Source: Uloborus plumipes | Lineage: Eukaryota > Arthropoda > Arachnida > Araneae > Uloboridae | DNA length: 64,000 nt | Direction: 5' to 3' | Assembly (NCBI GenBank): GCA_038373865.1 | Contig: JAXGGA010001074.1 | Location: forward strand, 62,001 to 126,000 | Shown: one piece after another, positions 35,784 through 48,316 of the stretch | How the letters are laid out: every line of letters starts with the position of its first letter | How positions within the stretch are numbered: the first letter of the stretch is position 1 | Program-made: the position numbers and the translations under genes | The notes under the pieces: generated by a model | The model's input: the letters and a program-made list of their open reading frames with translations, nothing else | What the model was told of the DNA's origin: nothing | Databases searched by the model: none

Positions 35784-36342
35784 CAGTGAACTCTCACTTA
35801 TACGCCGCCTCATTTATGCGTCTTTTCACTTATACGACGATTTTGAATGGTCCCAGCACATTCCATAGCAAAATAATGATAGTATCATTCATTTATGATT
35901 CGCTCTAAAGATAAATATTTCACTTATGCGCCGAATTTTCCCTAAAATGTAAAAAATTTAATTTATTTTCTTTAAAAAATAAACATTTTTCTTCACTCTC
36001 CTCTTAAATCTTTCGTCTTTATTGCTCACGGTGGGCGTTTTTTTCCTGTGAACTAGAGTTTGGAGAGGGACAATTATCTATTCTGCATCATTTTAGAGGG
36101 AACAGTTTATAATTAGGTATGCTACAGTTTTTGTTTCCTCTTTATCCTTATAGTTACGTTACAGTATTTTCCCAACCGTACTAATGTGTCCCTTTTCTAT
36201 AGAAACATTCTAATTTATACTCTCATTAGAACCTATGTTGCGTTTTAGTCCTGTAAATAGGCTGGCCCACTTATACATCTCTCTCACTTATGCGCCTTTT
36301 TCTATTGGTCTCTTGGGCCGGCGCATAAGTGAGAGTTCACTG
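35784..36342 (-). mobile_element. CAGTGAACTC-family MITE, copy 3
   Basis: 559 bp, reverse orientation relative to copy 1, flanked by TA (35782-35783 and 36343-36344). Termini CAGTGAACTCTCACTTAT in inverted order. Confidence 0.9.
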
Positions 36343-36626
36343 TATGTAGATTTATTTATTTAAACCTTACCAGTCACCACTGTACCTACCCTAATCAGGG
36401 TTTAACCGGGTGTGGTGAATGGGAGGAAAAGAAAAACCAAAGGACGACCACACGCCCGCTGGGAAATGTACAGAAACTAGACAATATTTTTCACAGAAAA
36501 TCGTATAAATGCTTAGGAAAAAAATGTGATTTCTACAGAAACACACAAAAATATTTCTATTAAAGTTTTTAGGTGGGAAATTTGAAGTCTTCTATTTGAG
36601 TGCGGAGTAAAAACATTTAGAGCTAT

Positions 36627-36979
36627 TGTAGTGTTCGGTACCCCCAACGGGGAATTTTGATCGACCTCTCGCTCCTGACCGCACTGGGTAGTTTAGACTG
36701 GTGCTCCCGTGCGGAGGAGGAGAGGATGTTTTTCGGGAGACAGACCCTCGAGGTCAGAGAGAGAGGAGCGAGGTTGAACGCTGCCTTTGTTTGTTGGGTT
36801 CATAGCAAAGTTATGAGCTTATTTTATTGTAATTGTGTACATAGTGTAATATAGTTGAATGTTGTGTACAGACCAATAAAGGTGAAGGGATTTAAAGAAG
36901 TTGTGTGAAGTCGATGAGTTCATCTTAACACCAACGAACCAAAGCGAGTAACGGTATGGAGAAGCCCGTACTCGCTACA
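36627..36979 (+). mobile_element. Solo LTR
   Basis: 353 bp starting TGTAGTG and ending CGCTACA, with the 5-bp duplication GCTAT on each side (36622-36626 and 36980-36984). A polyadenylation signal (CCAATAAAGG, near 36872) lies about 100 bp before the right end. No second LTR or pol gene is nearby, so recombination probably removed the body. Gypsy or BEL origin cannot be decided from the LTR alone. The 65-codon frame inside is not a gene. Confidence 0.82.
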
Positions 36980-36984
36980 GCTAT

Positions 36985-37507
36985 GTAGATGACAGCTGTT
37001 CTAAGAAAATCAAAGTAAAATAAAAGAAAAGAAAAGTCAACGTCATGGTCGATGTCCAATAATAGGGAAAGCCCCCCCCCCCCCCCCGGCTTAAGAATTG
37101 CTATTTTAGATGAAACCTCGAGATTCCGTGTAAGCAAAACACAGTTAATTCGTATATAATTTCAACGAAAATACTCCGTCACGTGCCAGTTAAGTGGAAG
37201 ACGTACTTTTTAGATGGGAAGTGGACACTGGTTTTAATGCCATTTTAACTTGCTTTCCTGCCTCTGGCAGCTTGTAAAACTCTTCATTTTAAAAGACATT
37301 AGTTTGTGGAACAATAAATGCTCCTGCTACAGTTCCTTCAGCTTGTTCCAAAGATGCAAGAAAAACTCCTCTGTCCAGAGATTTTATAAATATTTTGAAT
37401 CTCCGAAGCAGCAAGGAAGGTGCTATAAGTTTGACGTATTTGTATATATGTTTATCTGTGTATCTGTTTGTGGTACTTTAGTGCCTAAAAGGGTGAACAG
37501 ATTGAAT

Positions 37508-37543
<36 letters not shown>

Positions 37544-38975
37544 ATATTTGAGATAATTGAGTGTTCTAGCTTGGTCACCTAATCGGATGACATTAATTAA
37601 CAAAGATATTAATTAAAAATCGTTATAAAATGTTTTTTTGTGATTTTTAAAGAGAAAACATACTTAACGTGTTTTAATGTATTACCAAAACAAAGAGAAC
37701 TTTTCTGCGTCTAAAGGAACGTGTTTGGTACTTCCATGTTACATAAAAGTGGAAGTATGACGTTTTTTAGTAACTGCGGTAAAGCATTACTTTACACGAG
37801 TAGAAACCGATGTCATTGTTGGCTGACAAGAAAAAAAAAATCCAATGCTTTAAAATGTTTGTATGCTGCCAGTTTCTATTTGTAAACAATTAAAATGCTT
37901 AGTGTAAATATTTTAAAAGGATTTCCAATGTTCCCTCTTTTGTTTTTGCTACTTCTATGGATTATTTTTTTCTTTTTCGTGCTTCCTATGTCCACTAGAG
38001 AACTAATTAATATATTTAAATTTAAAATGCTTTCTGACCAGTAAATTTAGTTTTAACAAGATCGGCAATCAGTTTTATTTATTTATTTTTTTAATTTAAC
38101 CTTAGTATTTGTTATCGAAACGAGTTTAATGTTTGAAGGCCACTACAAACCTCCAGAACTAATACGTCAAATGTTTTTCCATTCCAAAATGGTGTGTATC
38201 AAACAAAAAATAAATAGATTCAATACTGATACAATAAATACAGAAACTCGTATGGTTTCTGACCTTGCTCATGCTAAAAAACCTTGCCCGTGTTTTACAC
38301 TGCCATTCCACGCAAAAGCCTCCATTTTGTTCCACGCTAAACAGCTCGTATATTTCATTAGGAAGCACAAATTTTCTAAGTTACAAACCATACTAAAAAT
38401 AAATTTAAAAGGGTAGTGAACCAAAATATTGTTTAAAAAAACAACCATATACATGATATTTTAAACAAAATTTCTTCATTAACTTTAAAAATTAGTAATT
38501 TCTAATAAAATATGTAAGCTGTCACGCACTAATCAGATTCAGCTTTTCCATGGCATGGCCCGACGGTGTAATTTTAAATCTGTTAAAATGTCCCGGTTGT
38601 AATAGTGCACTGATAAATAATTTATAGCAAATAAGGGATGCTTAAGCGGTTGTAAAGAAGGCAATAAAATCTAGCCGTTCCCGTTTCAAACGCTCTTATG
38701 TGTAAGGAATGGCGATGGTGATCTTTACACATCACGAGAATTTACAAAATGATATGAAAAAAAGCTTCAACATCATAGGATAAAAACATGTGATCTCTGG
38801 AAGCATGAAAGCTATCGTTCATGGTTTTCTCCCGCTTACGAAAATTAATGACTTTTTCCAAGCAAATTATTAAGGAATAGCTGACTCAGGTTAGTCGTAA
38901 AAATATTTTTTGCTTTCGGGGCTTTCACTAAAACGCAGACATTTTTTCGAATGTGTGAAGTTCTGCATTTCATTT
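36985..38975. other. No gene; homopolymers
   Basis: Contains a C run at 37072-37087 and a T run of about 32 at 37511-37542. Frames near 37250-37510 and 38129-38454 have no recognisable domain. Confidence 0.45.
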
Positions 38976-40008
38976 TTTTCTGTCATGTGCCAGTCAGGCT
39001 GGCAATTTGGGGTGCGCTGCTTCACTTTTCCAACTGTACCGTAATTTGGTGTGAAGTCCCACTTCTACAGTACACGCATGCCATAGGTACCCGTTTATAG
39101 CAGTGGTCGAAAGTCGCGCGCTACAAGTAGCGAAACTAATGTAGTAGCTACATTTTTCAGTACTTTGTAGTGTAGCGCACTACTTTTTAAAAAAAAGTAG
39201 AGTAACATATAGTAGTTAGTAGCGATTTCTGGAAACTACTTTTAAATTTGTAATTGAAAAACTAAATAAATAAATGAAAAAAAAAGAGAAAAAGAAAGAA
39301 ACTTCTTTCTTTTAAATATGGTTTAATCGAATCTGACATGTGCAAATCTTGCACAAATGCACCAGCGGACGAATGAGAAATAAGAACTAGAAAAATGGGA
39401 GATGATCTTAGATACATCATTTTGACGCCATACATTCTATCTGTTTTATGTCATTGGTTTATTTGGCATCATAATTTTCTTATTCCGACAAATAGTTTTC
39501 ATACTCCTAAGCATTCTCTGGCAAGAAATTATTAGAAATTTGGTGGTTAATATCTTTCAATCTTTCAACTTCTGAATCCTATCTTGCGGTGAATTTTCGT
39601 AAAATTGTAAAAAAATTCTTAAAAGGAGCAAGAGCAAGAAAACAAAAAGAAAAAAAGACGAATTCCTAGTAATATTCCATGCCCAAATAAGAAAATTTAT
39701 TAATCTAAACCACTTTTCGATTTTTTTCGGTTAATCCTCAAACGGTGTATGTTTTTTTTTATAAATTCAGTTTTTTTTAAAGTAGCGAAAACATTCCAAA
39801 GTAGTTTGTAGTTGCTACATTTTTAATCGACTTCAAAAAAGGAGGAGGTTCTCAATTCAAAGCGTATACTTTTTTTTTGTTTGTTCGCACATAACATCTG
39901 ATCTACTGAACCGATTTGAACGATTCTTTTTTTAATCGATAGGAGATGGTGTAACTTAGGTACCTTGTACTCATATGACGATATTTGTTCACTAGAAAAA
40001 AATTTATG

Positions 40009-40670
40009 ATCGAAAAACTAACATTTCATGGTCATTTAAAACAATATGTGCTATTGTAAATCCGTAACTCAATGTGCGACCCGATGGTCAAGTGGTTATG
40101 CGTGTCAGGTTGAAGTTCCTGATGGAATGAGATCGAGTCCAGGTCTGCAAGGATTTTTTTGAACATCTGCATGTTTTTTTCATTTTGAATGATTTAATGA
40201 TTGCAATCTCCTTATGCAGGTAAATCCCCCCATGGGGATCTACCCCGTATTTTTTTATAGTACAAAATGACAGTTTTGGTCGGATCTTTGTCAAAATTGG
40301 CAATGGGGTCCTCCGATGCTGTAGAATTTTCTTATGGACGTTTGCGCCATTTTTAGGGGCTTTGAATCGATTGTGGCAATAAATATTTTTTGATTTACGG
40401 CACTTATATTATTTTTTCAAGAATTATATACACAATCAATTATTTTAATTTTTGTACCTTTATAAAATTCTGTTATTTATACCTTGCATTTACATCAAAT
40501 TCAAGAAATCGAAAAACTAAAATTTCATGTTATTTAAAACAATATGTGCTATCGTAAATCCTTACTGCAATGAGTGACCCGATAGTCAAGTGGTTAAACA
40601 CGTCGGATTGAAGTTCCTGATGGAATGAGATCGAGTACAGGTCTGCAAGAATTTTTTTGAACAACTGCAT
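40009..40670 (+). repeat. Direct repeat carrying tRNA-like modules
   Basis: Segments 40009-40180 and 40506-40670 are about 90% alike by eye. Each carries a tRNA-like stretch with ACCCGATNGTCAAGTGG (A-box-like) and GAGATCGAGTNCAGGTC (B-box-like). They may be a SINE head duplicated inside the hAT-type element, or part of its body. Confidence 0.65.
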
Positions 40671-40728
40671 GGTTTTTTAACTATATTTTGATTATTTTAA
40701 GTACATTTACACTAAAAAGAATGAAATA

Positions 40729-41156
40729 AAATATTTTTGGAAAAAAATAGAACCGACTTCAGTTGAAAATTTCTCTAAAAAGTAAAAAATATTTTTTTTC
40801 TTTGAACACCAGCGAAACTACTTTTAAACATAAGTTTTGAAGTCGGCGCAGAAACAATGTATAGATTCATACGCAACAACAATTCAACTATAAATATAAA
40901 TTTTAATGGATTCATTTCATTGATTACCACACATTCGTGTAATGGTACAAATATTCTGCTTTTAATTTTCAATGGTTTCTCTGAAAAAATGTTGGCGAAA
41001 TATGGTTAAATATCATTTTACCTATCGTTTTTGCGCCGATTTCAAAACTTATGTTTAAAAGTAGTTTCGATGGTGTTCAAAGAAAAAAAATATTTTTTAC
41101 TTTTTAGAGCAATTTCCAACTGAAGTCGGTTCTATTTTTTACCAAAAATATTTTAT
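40729..41156. repeat. Inverted repeat inside the hAT-type element
   Basis: Arms of about 120 bp (40729-40850 and 41035-41156) are inverse complements with few mismatches. Shared core TAGAACCGACTTCAGTTG. The spacer is about 185 bp. Confidence 0.82.
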
Positions 41157-41357
41157 TAAAAGTAGTTGTCGTTGTAGTTCGCTACAAAAGAAATGTAGTT
41201 TTTCCAACCACTGGTTTATAGGGTAAGCAACCTTTCACAACATCACACTCATACAAAGAAAGGACAAGGACAGGAGAGAGAATGCACATCAATGCTCAAG
41301 CCGGGACTCGAACCCGGGACCACACCATCCGTGGCAGACTACTCTGACCTTTCATTT

Positions 41358-41785
41358 CAAAACTTGAAAAAACCCGTTCCCACCCTTCAAAAATCATTAA
41401 TGTATGTGCGAACTTAAGAATTTCGTACTATGATCTATATTAATGCGGGCGTAGTGTCGTGTTCTGTAGAATATTTTCACGTCAAGTTTTTTTTTAACTT
41501 CTGGCTTGCGTGAGTGAGTTCGATTACCTCAAAAATATTACGTGCTTAATGTGACACTGTCAAAAGAGATTACCTTTGTTAATCGATCCAGGTGACCTTC
41601 GACTCAAATACGATCATGTTCCTGTATGTTTATCTTTCAAAGATTGCAATTGTCAAATTGAACATGCCATTATTTGGAGCAATGTTTAGAGATGTAATAA
41701 AAAAGAAGAGAAGGAGTTGATTTTTTCCAGCAGTATTTTTAAAGATTTATTTGGATACGTCGCTAAATGACAATATGCAGTTGAA
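41358..41785. other. No gene seen
   Basis: Nothing recognised on either strand. Confidence 0.4.
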
Positions 41786-41929
41786 GGGCCCTGCTCCACA
41801 TTGACGTAAAGCATAAAAATAAAGCAGAAACGTAAAATGGATTAAATGGTGTTCCTATGGAAAGTACCCGGATTTTCGGTTTCTGCCTTCTGTTTCGGTC
41901 GCGTTTTCTGCTGATGTGGAGCAGGGCCC
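41786..41929 (-). mobile_element. PIF/Harbinger-like MITE, GGGCCCTGCTCCAC family, solitary copy
   Basis: 144 bp, termini GGGCCCTGCTCCACAT on both ends as inverted repeats, followed on the right by TAA. Internal landmarks CCGGATTTTCGGTTTC and GGTCGCGTTTT. Same family as the cluster at 52451-53338 and the copy at 54878. Confidence 0.85.
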
Positions 41930-42240
41930 TAACTCTTCATAATGTGCGTCAAAATGAGAAACCCGAGAACTCGTACTCGAAATTTTTTTCCCACCACACA
42001 TTTCCCTCATATTCAACAATTTAAGCGTAAAATTGGTTTATTCATTTTTTAGTCCAGTTAGTACGTATGTGGCTTAATATTTGATGAAACAAAAACTGGT
42101 TTATATTAAATCGCCCTAGCAATTGCTTAATGAGTACTTCGCACATACAAGAAAAAAGGAAACTCGCGCGATGAGAAAAACTTACATTTTAATTACTCAG
42201 ACTAGCGAACCACCCTCCTGCGACTATAAATTACTGACTA
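41930..42240. other. No gene seen
   Basis: Nothing recognised. Confidence 0.4.
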
Positions 42241-42635
42241 CCCAAGTAGCATCAACTCATCGGATTTTGCTCGGCCGATCAACAAATTCCTCGTAAACTG
42301 ATCCTGTAACACACGATGACATCGTTCCAATCAGTATCCGAGCACGGTTTTCGATGAGCTACTTTTCATCGGAAAGCTATATCCTTCCGATCAACTTTCC
42401 CGATGAAAATAAGCCGAGCTATATTCCATCGGAAAACGATATCCTTCCGATCAACTTTCCCGATGAAATTCCTCGGCACGGGACTGTTATGCTCGTAAAT
42501 TGCTCCAAATCTCATCGGGTTTTGCTGCTCGGATTCTGCTTGGCCGATGAGACGTATTGAATCATCGGCTGATGAGAATTTCATCGGGGTTCGATGAATG
42601 GCCGATCATTGGCCAATGAGATGATGCTGCTAGGG
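42241..42635. mobile_element. MITE built of ATCGG/CCGAT words
   Basis: 395 bp with inverted ends CCCAAGTAGCATCAACTCAT and CCCTAGCAGCATCATCTCAT, TA at both borders. Within it CATCGG, CCGATGA and GATGAG recur more than a dozen times on both strands, including two near-identical 45-bp blocks (42366-42410 and 42429-42473). The CCCTAGCAGCA end resembles that of 57923-59850. Frames on both strands here are artefacts. Superfamily unknown. Confidence 0.75.
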
Positions 42636-43603
42636 TAACCATTACAAAACACCTCAGACAATAGCAGAAGATTACAGAGAGAGCAACACCTTCCCCTAAA
42701 GTGTAGACTACCAGATATAGGGTTTTATTTCTTTGCTTTAAGTGTTTTGAAGGTTTAAGGGTTGAAAAAGTTTAACATATCTAGATGCTTGTGGTTCAGT
42801 TATTTGTTTCATTCTTCGGTAAGCGATAAGACACGGCACAATCCTTATGAACACAGCTCAAAATCTGATGGGATTAAAGTTCTAGATTTCTGGTGGACAG
42901 TTGATTTAACTAATTTTGAACTGCCCTTTAAAAAACCTTTTGACAGATCTAACTTCAAAGCATACTTGCTCATTTTTTCTCAAAAATTCCATTTGCCCAG
43001 ACAAATAATCTCTAACGTTATAAGTTTTAAAAGATTTCGAAACTACAGGTCTTTAAGTCTGAGAAAAACTTTATCTAAATTGAATAGTACCCAATCGCGC
43101 CTTTTTAAGATAGAAAATTATTTTAATTTAACAACTTAGTTTTAAATATTTGTTTTGCACATTTAGTCAATTTTAACTTAAGTATGTAGTTACTGAAGAT
43201 AATGTAGACTTTTTAGCTTCTTATAATTTTAACAATTGAGAAAGAAATAATCAAGTAATATTGACAGTATGTTTGATAAAAAACACCAATAACTTTAAGC
43301 AATACAAAATTCGTTGAACAGAGGCATTAAAAATAAAAAGTAGAACAAAATTAGTATGGGAATAATTACGTCACAAAATAAATGATGCATGCAGAATTAA
43401 AAAAACAGTGTTACAAGTATTTGTAATACTGTAATCCCATTTGAATGTTCTTGCAATTGAAGTATTAAAAAATATCCACAAGGTTACGCAATAATGCGTT
43501 GGCAATGCTCGGTTAATTGTATGAAGTGTTCTGACAATTTTCATAAACTTTGACCTAGCAACTCTGTTCAGCAACGAAAATCTTGAATGAAAAAAGCGAA
43601 GTA
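42636..43603. other. Unassigned 125-codon open frame, otherwise nothing
   Basis: An open frame at 42762-43139 (+) begins at TTG. Its basic, aromatic-rich translation matches no family I know. It may be chance or an eroded element. The rest is AT-rich and featureless. Confidence 0.3.
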
Positions 43604-44881
43604 ATGTCATCCCCGCTTAATCGGGTAACAGATAAACGAATACCCCGCTTATACGAATAAAATATCTTGAAACCGATGCCGTAGACGTAATGTTAAAGAT
43701 CCCCGCTTAATCGAATGCCCCGTTTAAGGGGTTACAGTACCTTTCTAACAATTTTCTTAAATTTACGTGAAAAATGTTATTCTTTGAAATGTTTGTTTCC
43801 GCACTTATTTAATAATCAATAATTTATTTTCAAACAGTGAAAATTTTGCTCACTTTTTTTCTGAAAATTTGAAAAATTGAAGAAAATTTCAATTTTTTAA
43901 AAACCATAAGGCTTTTTTGTTTTTGCACTAATTTCAAAATTTCTTTTTGCTAAATGATCACAAGAATTACCTCTAAAAATCTGTGCATTCATTTTCATTT
44001 ATCTTGATTTGAAAATATTTTGTGACATTTTATGTAAAAAATTATTAGAAAATTTTGCTTTTCGAGGTTTAACAAGCTCTAAAAATTTTAGCAATTTATG
44101 AAATGCGTATTCAATGCACAGTTTTGTTAACTATATTATCCTGAGTGCAAAAATATTGCTTTAAAGTTGTATCTTTAATAGAAAAAAATCCTTAGCGGAT
44201 CCTTTTACATTAGAACACATAGCATGCATGCGTTAAAGTCCCTTATAACTTTTTAAATGATTTAGCTACAGCAATGCTGTTTTTTCCGAGTGTTTAGAAT
44301 AACTTTTACTTTTGAAATAAGCAATAATTTTTTTTTTTTTTTGTCTTTTGGCCTTTTTTAGGTATTGTGACCCCTTAATCGAATACAGTCGAACCCCTCT
44401 ATAGCGAAACCCCGGTTATAGTGAACCTTTTCATTGGTCCGATCTAAAACTCTGTGTCAGTAATGTAACTTTGTACGATTATAACGATCCACAGAGTCTA
44501 AAACATCGGCTATAACGATCCTAAAAAAGTGGCGAAACCCAATCCTCACTTAGCAGAGAAATTTTCCCTCTCAAAATCTTTTGTCACCAGCATTTCTGCT
44601 AATGAAAAAACATAAACGGTTGTAAGAAATTGCAAAAAGCAGAAAGAGAAATTGTGGACAGTTTTTTTTGTGACTGAAAACATTGACAAAATGAAGACAA
44701 TGCAATTATGATTTTCATTATTATAGCACATTACCGAATTCCAAATATTTTTGGCAATTCGGATATAGTGAACCCTCGGTTATAACGATCATCGAAGTCG
44801 GTCCTTTGAGGGCTCGTTATAGCGGGGTTTGACTTTAATATGTCTTGGAGCTGACAGTATTCGTTTAAGCGGGGCCGACAG
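43604..44881. mobile_element. Pogo/Tigger-like element, CCCCGCTTAA family, with nested MITE
   Basis: About 1.28 kb between TA borders (43602-43603 and 44882-44883). Inverted ends ATGTCATCCCCGCTTAATCG and CTGTCGGCCCCGCTTAAACG. The words CCCCGCTTAATCGAAT and CCCCTTAATCGAAT repeat inside both ends. A second pogo-like MITE is inserted at 44386. The AT-rich middle has no transposase motif. Confidence 0.7.
44386..44835. mobile_element. Pogo/Tigger-like MITE, CAGTCGAACCCC family
   Basis: 450 bp flanked by TA (44384-44385 and 44836-44837), inside the preceding element. Ends CAGTCGAACCCCTCTATAGC and AAGTCAAACCCCGCTATAAC. Words GTTATAGTGAACC and GCTATAACGATCC recur near the ends. The minus frame 44546-44731 has no domain. 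Confidence 0.82.
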
Positions 44882-44883
44882 TA

Positions 44884-46150
44884 TATGAAATGCCGTTTGT
44901 GGAAACTTTCTGAGCACCAATCAATAAACACTACTAAAGCAGTGCATTTGACTTAATATCACTTTATGCTTTTTTTTACTGAATCATTTACGTCCACTAA
45001 GATACGAAAAAAATGGTTAACTCAAGCAAACTGATGGAATAATAACTTTATAATATACATCAGTGGAGGATCTCAGCGCATTTCACGGGAGGAATTTTAT
45101 TAACTAAAGCCCCAAATGTGTGGAGAAATATTTTGCTGCTATAATCTCCCATGAGATAAGATTTAATAATGGATGATTGGTCGGGTAACGCGGTTAACGT
45201 TAATGATTTCCCATAAGACGAATATTTGCATTTTTGCAATGCCTCCAAATAGCTTCAGCGTTTGTCGATAAAATTTCGTTCTATCCTTCAATGATGGAGG
45301 GTGCGGAAACTATTTGTATTGCTCGCCGCTCCAGGTGGATGTTAAAATTTGTGCCCAGGTTTTGAGACTTGCTTTTCTTTTCAAAAAAAAAAAAAAAAAA
45401 AAGGACCGGGAAAGTTATTTTATTTCAGTTTTCTAATGACCGGTTTTTCTAAAGAGATAGAAAATGCATTTGAGTATTAATTTTGAATGTTCGAAAAATC
45501 AAAGATTTACCTTTTAAAGGAAACATTCGTAGTTTTGAAGCTTAAATACTTAGAACGCTATCTTGCAGTAATGTGATTAACACATTAAACAAAGAAGTAA
45601 AACATTTCAAATATGCACACAAGCTAGAAGTTTCATTGTGCAGGTCATATCTAACGTAAGTGGGTAGATCATGGTTTTATACAGCTTTCTGTCGACATTA
45701 GCCAGAGGTCGCTGCACTTTCTATAGTTTATTTGAATTGCGAATAATGTTAATTCTTAAAATCAACGTTAAAAAAGCAAACATTACTTATTGGTGCAGTC
45801 GAAAACCCAAAAAATGTGTTCGTCAATACATGAAATATACATAAAAAGGCATTTTCAAGCACATTATGTGCATTTAGATATTGAACGTCACGTAACAAAT
45901 AAGCTCGATTCAGTTATTAAGTCATCTAATATGCTTTGTATAATTACGTTTAAAAATAATTCTTTATGTAATATGAGGTGTTTAAGGTCATTTTATTAAT
46001 ATATAAAAAATAATCTTTACAAATATGCAAATGCATTTTTGATGCACATTGTTATGCATTTATATACTGCATATTACGTAACAGTGTAGCCCTATTCCGT
46101 TATTTCGTCGGCAACCGTGCTTTATTTAATTATATTAAGGAATAATAATA
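44884..46150. other. No gene seen
   Basis: AT-rich; an A run at 45386-45402. Frames near 45060-45248 (-) and 45790-45999 (+) have no recognisable domain. Confidence 0.4.
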
Positions 46151-47053
46151 TCTTAATACTTATAAATGCGAAAGTTTGTATGGATGGATAGATGGATGGA
46201 TGGGATGGATGTATGTTTGTTCCTCTTTCACGCAAAAACTACTGAATGGATTTTAAGGAAACTTTTACCATAATGTATCTCATACATCAGAATAACACAT
46301 AGGCTATAATTTATAACGATATTTGAAAAAGTTCGATTGGTAGCGCTTTTTTCATTCCAATTTAAGGCACATTTTCGCATAAATCCGTGAAGACTTACAT
46401 ATACTAATTGAGTATTTAGTGCATCATCTCAACATCATCTCTGTTGATAGCTAGAATTGCGTGTATCATTTCCACTTTTTGCATTAAATTTTCAAGGCTT
46501 TTCTCAAGTCAAATCAAAAAGTCTTTTTTTTTTTTTTCAGCTTCATTTTTAATATCCAGGCTTTTACATAGACGTTGGAAATGCTCGCACGCCAGCTCTC
46601 TAACGAGCTTTTACTATGATTTGTATTTTAAAACATTTTGTAGTCTTAGTTGTAAGTAGAATATTTATCCTTAAGCAATGTGTTTTTTATTGTGTTTTGT
46701 AACGTGTAAATATTATTTTTGTAATTTTGAAGAATAAATTGTATTCCATTATTAGTAGATTGCTCACTGCATCAATTATTTTCGTGAGTTTTGTAAATAT
46801 GTGTTTTAGAGTTAATAAATGGATTAGGTTCATTATTTTCCAATTTGACGGAGCTTTAAATACAACTTAACGGCATTTCTTAAACTTGCTTGCGTTGATT
46901 GGGCACTTTCTCGTGGTACTAACAAGTGGGCAGTTATTTAGTATCCAATTGAACAGGAACTTTGCCAAATTTGTTGCAAGCAGATTTTAATAACTGAGAT
47001 TCTCGGCGAATTTTCCAACTGACACCAGTTTTTGTGCCAAAGACTACGTAATC

Positions 47054-47641
47054 ACGGGACGCGGGAGCGTCCCGCCTCGCCAAGAAAACTAAATACAAGC
47101 CGCCAAGCAATTTCCGTCGCTAAGAAAAATGTAAAAGAGCGACTAAGGACTGTTTACGCGAGTAACCAAACCGGGGTTTTTACCCCTCTGTATCTCAGCC
47201 CCATAAAGATCCCTAGAGTTCTTTTTTGGTATACTCAATCTCCAGCGGCCCCTAACGGCACATACTAAACCAAAACATCCAGGACCCTCAGGGGGAGTGG
47301 TGATAAAGGTTATAAAATCGCTATTTTTCGCACTTTTTAAAAATTGTTTGACAGGGGTCCAGACTAAACGGTAACTCGGATTGAGCTCTGCTTTTGCACC
47401 CACATTTATTTTGTCCCAAAGCTCGGCATAGGGAAATTTTTACTCATTAAGCAACCACCTCACAAGACAAAGCTTCCCGCCTGGCAGGACGGAAAACAAT
47501 TTAAAAGAACAATACATACAGTTTAGTTGTAGTTTGGCACAAACTTGGCGGGAAAACTCGATATCATAACTTTTTAAGGCTGAGTATTTAAGGTTTTCTT
47601 GGCGGGGGATTTTTTTACAACACTGTTGTTTTTGGGGAGAT
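47054..47641. mobile_element. Insertion of unassigned class within Helitron copy 2
   Basis: About 590 bp absent from copy 1, which reads straight through ACTACGTAAT-AATACTTTA. It starts with a GC palindrome GGGACGCGGGAGCGTCCC. It carries inverted words CGCCAAGAAAACTAAATAC (47081) and its near-inverse ending about 47604. No TSD was resolved. Frames of 78-86 codons inside have no domain. Confidence 0.6.
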
Positions 47642-47960
47642 AATACTTTACTTCTTACCCGACGTAACCAAAATAAAACCATTATTGTATGATATTTATC
47701 GACTGAGGCAAAATCTTAATCATCAGTATAATACTCCCACCTTTGAAAAGTTCAGTTTTTTTTTTTCTTTTGCTGACCGATTCCGTATGTATCCATTAAA
47801 AACCTTTATAAAATTATGTCAAAACGTAAAGTAATCTGCATACTAAATTAATAAAACCCTTAAACAAGACTAAAATTAACATTAATTTGCGATTTTGCGC
47901 AAATAATTGTCAAATGTTCCCATTAATTTCGAAATCATTTAGGGCAAAAAAAAATTTATA

Positions 47961-48316
47961 CTCGACAGCAACTTAAGTTGACACTGAAATCACTACTTGC
48001 GAGGGAAAAACGTAGTTAACAGAAACTTTCTTGGGGAATTAGAGTAATCGCCAACTGTGCGTGAACTGTTATTGGCTGGCGCATTCGATTCAAATGGGTC
48101 ACGCTTCCGCGCTACTCCGTTTGCAAAATTGCAAACATTAAGAAAATTACGAATATTATGACAAAAAAAGGCTACATATGCGTAGATGAAACACTCTAAT
48201 CCGATTTCTAAAAGGAAGGAACTAATTTCACCCGAAATGCGGACACTCTGCGAGGAACTACTTCCTTTGTTTGGTCTCAGCTTATTTCTCTATAGTCAAG
48301 AAAGGTTGCAGTCGAG
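47961..48316. mobile_element. MITE with CTCGACNGCAAC ends
   Basis: 356 bp flanked by TATA (47957-47960 and 48317-48320). Inverted ends CTCGACAGCAAC and CTCGACTGCAAC. Missing from Helitron copy 1. It shares TTGACACTNAAA...CACTAC with the MITE at 24279. Confidence 0.78.

Larger units (their letters stand above)
39101..41213. mobile_element. hAT-type non-autonomous element, 2.1 kb
   Basis: Inserted in the SINE with an 8-bp duplication GTTTATAG (39093-39100 and 41214-41221). Termini are CAGTGGTCGAAAG and CAGTGGTTGGAAAA. Both ends are rich in GTAGC/GCTAC words (CGCTACAAGTAGCG at the left). Near 39820 the phrase CGACTTCAAAAAAGGAGGAG occurs. Two tRNA-like segments and a large inverted repeat lie inside. 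No transposase frame remains. Confidence 0.85.
38976..41349 (-). mobile_element. tRNA-derived SINE split by a hAT-type element
   Basis: The 3' body is at 38976-39100 and the rest resumes at 41222. On the minus strand the head shows GGGTTCGAGTCCC as B-box and is truncated at GGTCAGAGTAG. The same family as 10610-10883. A short TSD-like TTTCATTT flanks it (38968-38975 and 41350-41357), consistent with a 5'-truncated insertion. Confidence 0.8.

Noticed and set aside
42762..43139. 125-codon frame as a possible gene
   Set aside because: It starts at TTG, not ATG. I see no domain, splice context or repeat edges, so I list it only as unassigned.
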